NCBI GenBank assembly: GCA_038211505.1
Contig: JBBQVO010000078.1
Span: 1 to 14,440, forward strand
Direction: 5' to 3'
Length of the DNA: 14,440 nucleotides
Origin: JBBQVO01 sp038211505
Lineage (GTDB): Bacteria > Chloroflexota > Dehalococcoidia > DSTF01 > JACRBR01
Both the position numbers and the translations under genes were made by a program. The notes under the pieces were generated by a model. That model worked only from the letters and a program-made list of their open reading frames with translations, made no database searches and was not told the origin of the DNA. Of the stretch, positions 5,850-12,707 are shown in pieces (position 1 is the stretch's first letter; each line of letters starts with the position of its first letter).

Positions 5850-8080
5850 GCGATGCGGACGACGTCGCCGCGCGTGCGCAGCAGCTCTTCGACGAGGGCG
5901 CGCGCATCCTCGAAGCGACGTGGGACGATGCCGTCGCGATGTGCCGCTACCCCGATCACGACGACCGCCACGATCCGCGGAACACGCTCGATTATGCCGA
6001 CGTCCTGCTGCGCACTGGCGTGCCTGCGAATGCGGAGCGCGCCGGACGAGCGATTCGCGCCGTGGTGGCGATGCAGGAGCGGCGGCCGCAGGACGCGCAC
6101 TACGGCAACTTCCGCTGGTCGCTCGAGGATGAGGTCGTCGCCGACCTCAACGGCGTCGAGTTCATCCTCGATGGCTTGAACTATCTTGTCCGCGCGCACG
6201 CTGCCGTGTTGCCGCCCGATCTTCGTGCGGAGATGCTCGACGCGATCGCGCTCGGTCTCGACGAGATCGATCGGCTCGATGTGCATCCGAGCTACACGAA
6301 CATCGCGCTCAGCGACATCTGCAACAGCGTGCTTGGCGGCGAAGCGCTCGGCGCGCGGCTGACGCCGGCCGGCATGTCCGGCGACGAATGCGTCGCTCGT
6401 GGCGCGCGGCGGCTCTATGAGTGGTTCGCGTTCTCTGATCGCTCGGGCGCGCCGCACGAATACAACAGCACGACCTATCTCGCGGTGGACATCGAGCGCA
6501 TTGCGATGCTTGCGGCGCACACGTCGGATCCGGAGATCGCGCTCAAGGCGCGGATCGCCGAAGAGCGGCTGTGGTTGCATCTCGCGGCGCACTATCATCC
6601 GCGGTTGGCGGAGCTCGCCGGCCCGCACTCACGCTCCTACTTCGACGGCTGGTCGGGCGCGAGCGGCTATCTCAAGCTGATCCTGTGGAAGCTGCTGGGC
6701 GATGACACATTGCGCCGCACGCCGCCGTGGGTTATGCATTCGCGCGAAGAAGCACAGATCGGCGTCGCGCGCGGCATGTCGCGTTGCCCCGACTACATCA
6801 TCGAGCTGCTGCGCGAGCGCGCGATGCCGTTCGAGTCGCGGGAGACGGTCGACATCGATCGCGGCGTCGATATCACGACGTTCATGACGGAGAAGTACGC
6901 GCTCGGCACGGCGTCGCGCGCCTACACCGTCGGCGAGCCGCCGGAACCATGGCCGTCGTTCAACTCCGTGCACCTCTACTTCGCGACGAGCGAAGCGCCG
7001 GGCTTCGGCGCACTCTTCGCCCGCTACGTGATCGACGATCGCGATCGCGACAGCCACGTTGAGCTGCACGACGCCGGCACATTCGTCGCCATGCAGCACG
7101 GGCAGCGCGCGATCGTCGCCTATGGCCTCATGCAGCAGCTGCGACCGGCGAGGAGCTACAAGCTCTCGGTGCGCATGCTCGGCATCACGCCGGCGACGCA
7201 AGTATTAGTTGGCGAGCAGCAGGTGGACGATGGAGACGTCGTCGCCGTCGGGCCCGGCGACGCCGTCGTGATCGCCGGTAGCGACGTCTACGTCGGCATC
7301 ATTCCACTCGAGCCGTCGGACATGGGCAGCGATGCGCCGATCGAGCTGCGACGCGACGGGCATGCGCTCGTGCTCGACATCTACAACTATCAGGGGCCGC
7401 CGAAGCAGTTCTGGGAGCATCGGTCGCAGTCCGGCCCATTCTTCGCGGGCAACGTCCGCAACGCATTCATCCTGGAAGTCGTTGAGCGCGGCGGCTATGC
7501 GAACGCCGAAGCCTTTCGCGCGAATCTCGAAGCGGCGGTGATCGCCGACAACGTCGATGCGCAGCTCGAGCGCGAGATCACGTACGCATCCGGTGGTTCG
7601 ACGCTGTCGCTGCGATACAGCCTGCGTGACATGCGCCCGATCGCGCGCAAGGTCGACGGCGTACCGTACGCGTCGCCGATGGTCGAGGCGCGCTCGCATC
7701 GCGACACCGGCAACTGGACGATCACGCGCGACGCGATCGTCGATGTCGGTCAGGTGAGGGTGATCGGCGGCAGCGGCGCAAAGCTGCTCGTCGCGCCCGA
7801 GTACGGATTCCCGACGATCTTCAGCAGCTTCGACAATGATCCGGCGCCGGTGAGTCTGCTCACTCACGGCCTCGTGTTCGACTGCGATGCCTTCGGCTTT
7901 GGCCGCATCGAGTACGACCCGCTGGCGAAGCGCGTCGTTGTTGACGTCGCCGGCGAGATCGGCGCGATTCGGATCGCTGGCGCATTCGCGCTGCGGCTGA
8001 TCATCAACGGCGCCGACGTGACGGAGATGATGACGCCGGCGGCGGCCGACGGCGTGCGCGAGTTCATCGGCATCGGCTGA
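5846..8080 (+). CDS. Large protein, alpha/alpha-toroid plus beta-sandwich layout (polysaccharide-lyase-like)
   Basis: The product is 744 residues. The ATG at 5846 overlaps the stop of the membrane protein gene (ATGA). There is no signal peptide or membrane helix. Residues about 1-330 are rich in helices with repeated helix-pair spacing, and carry polar motifs: YGNFRW (86-91), SYTNI (149-153), HEYNSTTY (204-211) and GPHSRSY (259-265). Residues about 370-744 are mostly beta strands. A helical toroid followed by beta sandwiches, with Asn, Tyr, His and Arg clustered in the toroid, is the plan of heparinase II/III and PL8-type lyases, and of some glycoside hydrolases; the EYNS and GPHSRSY motifs recall uncharacterised toroid proteins. 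The family is not recognised with certainty and the reaction is inferred only. A strong terminator follows at 8096. Confidence 0.85.
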   Translation: MSDADDVAARAQQLFDEGARILEATWDDAVAMCRYPDHDDRHDPRNTLDYADVLLRTGVPANAERAGRAIRAVVAMQERRPQDAHYGNFRWSLEDEVVADLNGVEFILDGLNYLVRAHAAVLPPDLRAEMLDAIALGLDEIDRLDVHPSYTNIALSDICNSVLGGEALGARLTPAGMSGDECVARGARRLYEWFAFSDRSGAPHEYNSTTYLAVDIERIAMLAAHTSDPEIALKARIAEERLWLHLAAHYHPRLAELAGPHSRSYFDGWSGASGYLKLILWKLLGDDTLRRTPPWVMHSREEAQIGVARGMSRCPDYIIELLRERAMPFESRETVDIDRGVDITTFMTEKYALGTASRAYTVGEPPEPWPSFNSVHLYFATSEAPGFGALFARYVIDDRDRDSHVELHDAGTFVAMQHGQRAIVAYGLMQQLRPARSYKLSVRMLGITPATQVLVGEQQVDDGDVVAVGPGDAVVIAGSDVYVGIIPLEPSDMGSDAPIELRRDGHALVLDIYNYQGPPKQFWEHRSQSGPFFAGNVRNAFILEVVERGGYANAEAFRANLEAAVIADNVDAQLEREITYASGGSTLSLRYSLRDMRPIARKVDGVPYASPMVEARSHRDTGNWTITRDAIVDVGQVRVIGGSGAKLLVAPEYGFPTIFSSFDNDPAPVSLLTHGLVFDCDAFGFGRIEYDPLAKRVVVDVAGEIGAIRIAGAFALRLIINGADVTEMMTPAAADGVREFIGIG

Positions 8081-8095
8081 CGCGCGAGGCGACAA

Positions 8096-8135
8096 CGCGA
8101 GAGACCTCCCGCCGGAGGTCTCTCGCGCGTTTTTT
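8096..8135 (+). terminator. Intrinsic terminator of the 4118-8080 gene group
   Basis: Arms 8096-8109 and 8114-8127 form a perfect 14-bp GC-rich stem around a CGCC loop, followed after CG by six T residues (8130-8135). This is a canonical intrinsic terminator for the plus strand, 16 bases after the toroid-like stop codon. On the minus strand the stem also follows the stop of the surface-protein gene (8154) but lacks a T tract. Confidence 0.93.
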
Positions 8136-8153
8136 GCTGCGGACGGGCTGGCG

Positions 8154-9014
8154 TTAGATGCAAATGTCCGTCGTCGGTGCGAAGGTCGCCGCGTTGCCGG
8201 CGTCGTCGGTGGCGTGGAAGACGATATCGCTGGCGTAGAAGATGACGCCGCCGATCGTCGTGCTGAACGACGTGCCGTGGACGTGCAGCGTCTCGTTCGG
8301 AATACCGAGGAACGTGTAGGTCACCCAAAGCTCGGCAGATTCGCTCGTGTGAAACTCGACGTAGGTGCCACCGGGGCAGTTGGCCACGTAGGTGGAGCTG
8401 AACGATGGCGGCGTTACGTCGATGATCAGGCACGGCACGCAGACGTGAATCACCGGGTCGAGGCAGACGACGCAGACGCCGGCCGTGGCGGTGGCGATGG
8501 GTGTGCTCGTCGCGGTGCTCGTCGGCGGCACGGAGGTGCTCGTCGGGGCGACGGGCGTGTTCGTCGGCGGGATTGGCGTGCTTGTCGACGCGGCCGCCAC
8601 GCTCGTGTTCGTGGCGGCGGGCGCGGCGGCGGTGTTCGTCGAGACGGGCGCCGACGGGTCGCCGGCGTTGCTCACGGATCCTTCGGCGGAAGCACTGCCG
8701 CCTGTCGCGTATCCACCAATTTGCGTCGGAGTCGCTGCAGGCGTGGTGTTCGCGCCATGTGTGTGCGGCGCGCGCGTCGGCTGCGCCGCGCCGGCGACGT
8801 ACTGCGTCGCGTCGGCCGAGACGGTGGCCGTCGAGGTTGCGCCGGCTGACGCGCCAGCGGAACTGCCGCCGCGGCCGCCGATAACGAATCCGAGGCCGAT
8901 CGCGCCGGCGAGGCCGAGGGCCACGAGGCCGGTGAGCGCGAGGGCCGTCTTGCGGTTGCGCTTCGGCTCCGGCTGCTGGTCGAAGAGGTTGATGCCGCTG
9001 TCGTTCGAGTTCAC
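8154..9014 (-). CDS. Membrane-anchored surface protein with Thr/Pro-rich linker and FN3/Ig-like domain
   Basis: The product is 286 residues from a GTG at 9014 with a perfect AGGAGG SD 6 bases upstream. Residues 1-22 are polar and basic (cytoplasmic side), 23-47 a Leu/Ala/Gly membrane helix, and 50-178 a low-complexity Ser/Thr/Ala/Pro linker that would cross the cell wall or coat. Residues 180-195 carry two CxxC motifs (C181/C184, C192/C195). Residues 199-286 look like one FN3- or Ig-like beta sandwich: D-x-TPP start, TSESAELWVTY strand, and an ATDDAGN turn near the end; C213 and C285 could pair as a disulfide. Part of the linker is encoded by a 21-bp tandem repeat. The helix-linker-domain plan is typical of exported Chloroflexota proteins. 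Role unknown; a binding or adhesive function is a guess. Confidence 0.85.
   Translation of the reverse strand: MNSNDSGINLFDQQPEPKRNRKTALALTGLVALGLAGAIGLGFVIGGRGGSSAGASAGATSTATVSADATQYVAGAAQPTRAPHTHGANTTPAATPTQIGGYATGGSASAEGSVSNAGDPSAPVSTNTAAAPAATNTSVAAASTSTPIPPTNTPVAPTSTSVPPTSTATSTPIATATAGVCVVCLDPVIHVCVPCLIIDVTPPSFSSTYVANCPGGTYVEFHTSESAELWVTYTFLGIPNETLHVHGTSFSTTIGGVIFYASDIVFHATDDAGNAATFAPTTDICI
8515..8598 (-). repeat. Four 21-bp tandem repeats encoding Pro/Thr heptads
   Basis: Units begin at 8515, 8536, 8557 and 8578, each starting GTGCTCGTCGG or a close variant on the plus strand. In the protein they give heptads such as PIPPTNT, PVAPTST and SVPPTST (residues about 140-167). The number of units could vary between strains by slippage, changing the linker length without breaking the frame. 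Confidence 0.75.
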
Positions 9015-9218
9015 GTTGGTCCTCCTGTTTGCTGCTTGATGTCGCTTACAGGAGTTAGACCGGCAGCGGCCGAATTTCTTACAACGGGAGGAACGCGTAC
9101 TCGTCCACGTGGTCTGTGGCGAAGCTGATCAGGGCGTATATCGCGGTATGAACGGCGCGGTGACCGGAGGTGGAGAGACGCTGGTGCGAAGACGTTGTTC
9201 GGCTGAGGCGACTGCCGA

Positions 9219-9983
9219 CTACTTCCCGGCGGCGACGAACGTCCGGTAGTACGACACCCTCTTGAAGCCGATGCGCTCGTAGGTCGGGAGGCCCATCGGG
9301 CTCGCCTGGAGTGCTATGCGCGAGCACCCGAGCGCCGCCGCTTCACCCATCGCGTGCCGGGTGATCGCCTCGCCGCATCCCCGTCCGCGCGCGCCCTCGA
9401 CGGTTCCGACGTAGTACAAGCCGGCAGTCTCGCCGTCCACAATCATCTGCGTCGTCGTGACCGCCTCGCCGTTCAGGTATCCGACGTAGGCGTGCCAGCT
9501 CCCAACATCGAGCAGGCTTCGTCGAAGAACCTGCACCAGGTCGTCGCGCCACCACTCGAATGCCGACGCGACCACGTCGATGTGATGCGCGAGCGTCAGC
9601 TCATCGACTACAGGACGGATCTCGATGTTGGATTGAGCGGCGGGTTTCGAGATCGTCGCGCTGAGGCAGGGGATGCCGTCTTTGCGAACGAGCCCGCCGG
9701 CGATAAACGGCTGGTCGGGAACCGGCTCGACATCGTCGCGAATGCGCAGGCGAAAGCGTCCGCCGACCTCCCGGAAGTATTCGGACGTCCATGTCATTAT
9801 CGCCGCAACGTCGGCCGGCCGGCGAGAGACGATGACCTGGTTGAAGGCTCGCAGAGGGACGGCGCAGCGGACGAACGTGCAGCCATCACGTTGATCGAGT
9901 TGTCCTTCGTCGGCCGCGGCCGCCCAGATGCCGAGCGCCTTGAGGAGATTGTGTTCCGCGGCGTCGGCGCTGTCGAGGGGCAT
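9219..9983 (-). CDS. GNAT-family N-acetyltransferase
   Basis: The product is 254 residues from the ATG at 9983. The acetyl-CoA motif A is ARGRGCGEAITRHAM (198-212, the R/Q-x-x-G-x-G/A signature), preceded by strand 4 (AGLYYVGTV) and followed by a helix, strand 5 (CSRIALQAS) and the final YERIGFKRV with a likely catalytic-region Tyr at 235. The N-terminal half (1-120) is a second, poorly conserved domain, starting AEHNLLKAL, and may be a degenerate GNAT copy. An in-frame ATG at 10034 would add 17 residues with no better SD; I prefer 9983 because the family-like part starts there and TACCAT sits 5 bases before it. The acceptor substrate is unknown. It is divergent from apt. Confidence 0.85.
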   Translation of the reverse strand: MPLDSADAAEHNLLKALGIWAAAADEGQLDQRDGCTFVRCAVPLRAFNQVIVSRRPADVAAIMTWTSEYFREVGGRFRLRIRDDVEPVPDQPFIAGGLVRKDGIPCLSATISKPAAQSNIEIRPVVDELTLAHHIDVVASAFEWWRDDLVQVLRRSLLDVGSWHAYVGYLNGEAVTTTQMIVDGETAGLYYVGTVEGARGRGCGEAITRHAMGEAAALGCSRIALQASPMGLPTYERIGFKRVSYYRTFVAAGK

Positions 9984-10017
9984 GTTCGATGGTATCGCGA
10001 GTCGCGACTTGGCGACA
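9984..10017 (-). promoter_or_regulatory. Candidate leaderless promoter of the GNAT gene
   Basis: On the minus strand TACCAT (9994-9989) lies 5 bases before the ATG at 9983 and there is no SD. A -10 element this close would start the transcript at or next to the start codon. The -35 region (near 10017-10012) has no clear match. Confidence 0.35.
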
Positions 10018-10052
10018 CGTCCTGAGTTCAACATCGTGTCCGCAGGCGCGGC

Positions 10053-10086
10053 TTCATCCAGCGCCGCCGCGTCGCTACCCTGAGGC
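10053..10086 (+). promoter_or_regulatory. Candidate leaderless promoter of apt
   Basis: TACCCT (10076-10081) lies 5 bases before the GTG start at 10087. TTCATC (10053-10058), 17 bases upstream of it, matches three of six -35 bases. GAGG at 10082-10085 is too close to the start codon to act as a normal SD, so a leaderless transcript is the simplest reading. Confidence 0.35.
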
Positions 10087-10602
10087 GTGAACTTGAAGGA
10101 CTACATCCGCGACGTGCCCGACTTCCCTCAGCCCGGCATCCTCTTCCGCGACATCACGCCGTTGCTGCGCGATCCCGCCGCCCGCGGCTTCGCCATCAAG
10201 CAGATGTGTGATTATGTGAAGTCACGATCGGTGACTGCGATCGTGGGCATCGAGTCCCGGGGGTTCCTCTTCGGTGTGCCGATCGCCGACCGGCTGGAAT
10301 TGCCGTTTGTGCCGGTGCGGAAGCCAGGGAAGCTGCCCGCCGCGCACATGTCGATCGAGTACTCGCTCGAATACGGGACCGGCAGCCTCGACATCCACGC
10401 CGACGCCCTGGTGCCGGGCGACCGCGCCGTCATCGTCGACGACCTGCTCGCGACGGGCGGCACTGCGCTGGCGACGTGCAAGCTGGTCGAGATGCTGGGG
10501 GCGACGGTCGACTCGCTGCTGTTCCTGGTCGACCTACAGTCCCTCGGCGGCCGCGAGAAGTTGCCGCACTACGAGATCAAGTCGTTCATCACGTACGCGT
10601 AG
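10087..10602 (+). CDS. apt: Adenine phosphoribosyltransferase
   Basis: The product is 171 residues, the usual length, from a GTG at 10087. It converts adenine and PRPP to AMP in purine salvage, in the cytoplasm. The family's N-terminal signature is present (DYIRDVPDFPQPGILFRDI, 5-23), followed by VGIESRGF at 53-60, VRKPGKLP at 77-84, EYGTGSL at 95-101 and the PRPP-binding loop VIVDDLLATGGT at 115-126. All key parts are intact. It is encoded alone, divergent from the GNAT gene with 103 bases between start codons, and convergent with the beta-helix gene. The start fits the family's N-terminus, but no SD is seen. Confidence 0.97.
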   Translation: MNLKDYIRDVPDFPQPGILFRDITPLLRDPAARGFAIKQMCDYVKSRSVTAIVGIESRGFLFGVPIADRLELPFVPVRKPGKLPAAHMSIEYSLEYGTGSLDIHADALVPGDRAVIVDDLLATGGTALATCKLVEMLGATVDSLLFLVDLQSLGGREKLPHYEIKSFITYA

Positions 10603-10611
10603 ATCGACGAT

Positions 10612-10643
10612 GCGTGCCCGCACATGAATCAAAGTGGGTGCGC
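10612..10643. terminator. Imperfect hairpin between apt and the beta-helix gene
   Basis: As RNA from the plus strand, 10612-10621 can pair with 10634-10643 over 10 bp including three G-U pairs, with a 12-base loop. It lies between convergent stops (10602 and 10643) and touches the beta-helix stop codon. There is no T tract, so this is a weak call. Confidence 0.3.
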
Positions 10644-11503
10644 TAGCAGGAACTGTCGGCGATGTTGTCGGTTCTCTGCGTCAAGTCCATGTTGGGACCG
10701 ATGTCTACCAAAGCACAGTACGTATTTCTCGCGATCACACCGCGCAACGTGGACGATGAGGCATCGAGGCCGATAAGGCCCAGATCGTTGTCCGTCATGT
10801 CGTTGTTCGTACCGACGAAGCGCAGGTCGAAGAATTCACCTCCCGCCTGGTGGTTGAACTTTAGCCTGTTGTTCTGCAAGAACACGCCTGAGCCCGTCTG
10901 GATGCCGTCATTACCGTTTCTCGTCACCTGGCAGTCGCGAACAACGGCATTGCCAGCCAGAATGCCCGTAGCCTTGTTATTCTCAACCAGGCAATCGTCG
11001 AGGGTCGAGTCGCCGATGATGATGATGCCGTAACTTCCATCCGCAGAGCCCTGACCGTTTCCGATCGCCCGTACTCCAGAGATCCGCGAGACCGTCGCCA
11101 TCTGCGCATCAATCCCGTTGAACCAGCCCCGAACCGTCCCGTTCTCGATCGTGATGGCCGTACGCGCACCGCTGACGGTTACGCCGCTTCCTGTGCTCGC
11201 GACGCCGTGCAGCGTGAAGCCGTTGAGGTCCACCGTCACGTCGCTTTGTGCGATCGTGATGCCACTCTGGTTAGCAACGCCCGTCAGGTCGCGCGTCACG
11301 TAGTAGCGACCGGGCTGCGTGATCGTGAACGGGATCGACGAGATCGGCGTGCCCGCCTCGCGCACTCCGTCCGTCGACGACGGCGCACCCGACGGATCGA
11401 GTGGCCCGCCACGCACTGCCGTCGCCAGCATCGCGACAAGCGCCACGCCGACGGCGAGGATCAGTACGAGCAGAATCGTGTTGGCGCGACTTGAGATGTG
11501 CAT
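10643..11503 (-). CDS. Membrane-anchored right-handed beta-helix protein
   Basis: The product is 286 residues; the ATG at 11503 has GGAAGGG 7 bases upstream. Residues 9-29 are a hydrophobic signal or anchor helix. After a short Pro/Ser linker, residues 55-74 give the entry strand often seen in this group (PFTITQPGRYYVTRDLTG), then repeated beta rungs with Asn ladders and G-I turns: GITIAQSDVTVDLNGFTL (81-98), ITIENGTVRGW (117-127), CLVENNKATGI (171-181), CQVTRNGNDGI (191-201), FLQNNRLKF (208-216). This is the pectate-lyase-like parallel beta-helix repeat. Many such domains bind or cleave polysaccharide, but no catalytic residues can be named here, so an enzyme activity is not claimed. It faces the outside of the cell. 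Cys residues at 171, 191, 263 and 286 might form disulfides. Confidence 0.88.
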   Translation of the reverse strand: MHISSRANTILLVLILAVGVALVAMLATAVRGGPLDPSGAPSSTDGVREAGTPISSIPFTITQPGRYYVTRDLTGVANQSGITIAQSDVTVDLNGFTLHGVASTGSGVTVSGARTAITIENGTVRGWFNGIDAQMATVSRISGVRAIGNGQGSADGSYGIIIIGDSTLDDCLVENNKATGILAGNAVVRDCQVTRNGNDGIQTGSGVFLQNNRLKFNHQAGGEFFDLRFVGTNNDMTDNDLGLIGLDASSSTLRGVIARNTYCALVDIGPNMDLTQRTDNIADSSC

Positions 11504-11650
11504 GATTCGCCCTTCCGTGTTAGGGAGAGTCTATTCGATCCGGCCTGGATCAGATCGCTGTCCCGTCAAGTTCGCGTGAATCGGTTCGTCATCGTTCGCG
11601 CCGCGGGGCATGAGGCTAAGGCCGGCATCGTGCTGTGCCCGCCAGCGACC

Positions 11651-11678
11651 GAGCGACGAGATGCATCCTTCGTCGCTC
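11651..11678. terminator. Hairpin downstream of the second methyltransferase gene
   Basis: Arms GAGCGACGA (11651-11659) and TCGTCGCTC (11670-11678) form a perfect 9-bp stem around a 10-base loop that is itself nearly palindromic (GATGCATC). It begins 16 bases after the methyltransferase stop on the minus strand, the normal place for a terminator, and 148 bases before the beta-helix start. No T tract follows. Confidence 0.45.
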
Positions 11679-11694
11679 ACGCATAGGCGACTGG

Positions 11695-12549
11695 TTAGCG
11701 CTGCAACTGCCAGATCAGGAGATACGGCAGATCGAGGTACGCCTCTCGCGTGGCGTCGGGATATGCCCGATAAGGCGGGTAGCTCGGCAGCATCGCTTCG
11801 GTCACCGGAGGTTCGACGCAGGCGGTCACGACGAGGCCCGTCGTGAGAAACGCCTGGATGTACTCGCTCACTTGGTGCGTGTGGTTCAGCACGAACGGTA
11901 CGCCCGGGCCGCCGTCCTCCGTCGGGAACGCCGCAACGCTGCTCGTCATCGCCATGAACGGATGTATATCCGAGAGGATCACGCGTCCGCCGGGGCGCAG
12001 CACCCGCGCGAACTCGCGCATCACCGGCTCCAGCAGTTCAACGTGCGTAAGCGCCAGCGTGCACGTGATCAGATCGACAGTCGCGTCGTCCATCGGAAGC
12101 GCTTCGAGTTGCCCGATGCGAAAGTCGCCGCCCGGCACCTTCGCGCGCGCGATGGCGAGCATCGCCTCGGTTGCGTCCACGCCGATCACGGTGTGGCCCA
12201 ACGAAGCGAGATGCGCGGCATGGCGACCGGTGCCGCAAGCGGCGTCGAGCGCGACGCCGACGGGGAGTTCCGTAAGCCACGCATGGACGATAGGCTCTTC
12301 TCGCTCGATCGCGGGGTTGGGCCCGTCGTAGCGCGGCGCCCATCGCGTGTAGCCGGACTCGACGTCGTACTCGTTGACAGGCATTTCCAGCGACTGCGGA
12401 AACTCGTCGAAGCGATCGATGATCCGGCGCACATCGTTCATCCGCTTCCGGGCCTTCGCCGTGTCCGTGATCACGTTGCGGATCATGGCGAAGCCCTGGA
12501 TGGCGATGAAGTACTCGCCGGCGCGGAGGATCTCCGTCTCGTCAGGCAT
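11695..12549 (-). CDS. Class I SAM-dependent methyltransferase with N-terminal helical extension
   Basis: The product is 284 residues. Motif I is VALDAACGTGRH at 99-110; the ribose-binding acidic residue is in VIGVDATEAM (D125); LEALPMDDATVDLITC (148-163) is motif II/III of the methyltransferase-11 type, and FARVLRPGGRVILSD (180-194) is the post-III strand. Residues 1-60 form a helical extension rich in charged residues (EYFIAIQGFAMIRNVI, KARKRMNDVRRIIDRF) before the usual W-A-P-R-Y-D entry motif at 70-75. The substrate cannot be told; small-molecule methylation is most likely. The ATG at 12549 has no SD; TAACCT lies 6 bases upstream. It is divergent from the GH38 gene. Confidence 0.9.
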   Translation of the reverse strand: MPDETEILRAGEYFIAIQGFAMIRNVITDTAKARKRMNDVRRIIDRFDEFPQSLEMPVNEYDVESGYTRWAPRYDGPNPAIEREEPIVHAWLTELPVGVALDAACGTGRHAAHLASLGHTVIGVDATEAMLAIARAKVPGGDFRIGQLEALPMDDATVDLITCTLALTHVELLEPVMREFARVLRPGGRVILSDIHPFMAMTSSVAAFPTEDGGPGVPFVLNHTHQVSEYIQAFLTTGLVVTACVEPPVTEAMLPSYPPYRAYPDATREAYLDLPYLLIWQLQR

Positions 12550-12584
12550 GCGCCTAGGTTAGGATGGCCACGCACCGAATACAA
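12550..12584 (-). promoter_or_regulatory. Candidate leaderless promoter of the second methyltransferase
   Basis: On the minus strand TTGTAT, 17 bases, then TAACCT (12561-12556), then 6 bases to the ATG at 12549. This spacing puts the first transcribed base on the A of the start codon. Both boxes match three of six consensus bases, and no SD is present. Confidence 0.35.
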
Positions 12585-12628
12585 GCGGGGCACGCAGAGC
12601 GGCTACGCGCCAGTTCGCGAAAGAGTGG

Positions 12629-12658
12629 TTCGTCCCTAGCTGCGGCGTCCGATACTAT
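12629..12658 (+). promoter_or_regulatory. Weak candidate promoter of the GH38 gene
   Basis: TACTAT (12653-12658) matches four of six -10 bases and lies 49 bases before the ATG at 12708. The best -35 at allowed spacing is TTCGTC (12629-12634), a poor match. It is the only reasonable -10 in this 158-base divergent gap for the plus strand. Confidence 0.25.
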
Positions 12659-12707
12659 CGGCGAAGGCGCATCCAAACCCACATTCCAATTCAAAGAACC
12701 CGGGATC

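Noticed and set aside
5315..6628. Minus-strand open frame of 437 codons
   Set aside because: It runs antisense across the junction of the membrane-protein and toroid-like genes and has no domain or SD.
7205..8095. Minus-strand open frame opposite the 3' half of the toroid-like gene
   Set aside because: Antisense shadow; it also begins inside the terminator region and carries no motif.
9079..9327. Possible small gene in the gap after the surface-protein gene
   Set aside because: It overlaps the end of the GNAT gene in another frame, has no SD and no recognisable motif.
11635..12639. Plus-strand open frame of 334 codons opposite the second methyltransferase
   Set aside because: The minus-strand methyltransferase has clear SAM motifs; this frame overlaps it entirely and extends through the intergenic gap.
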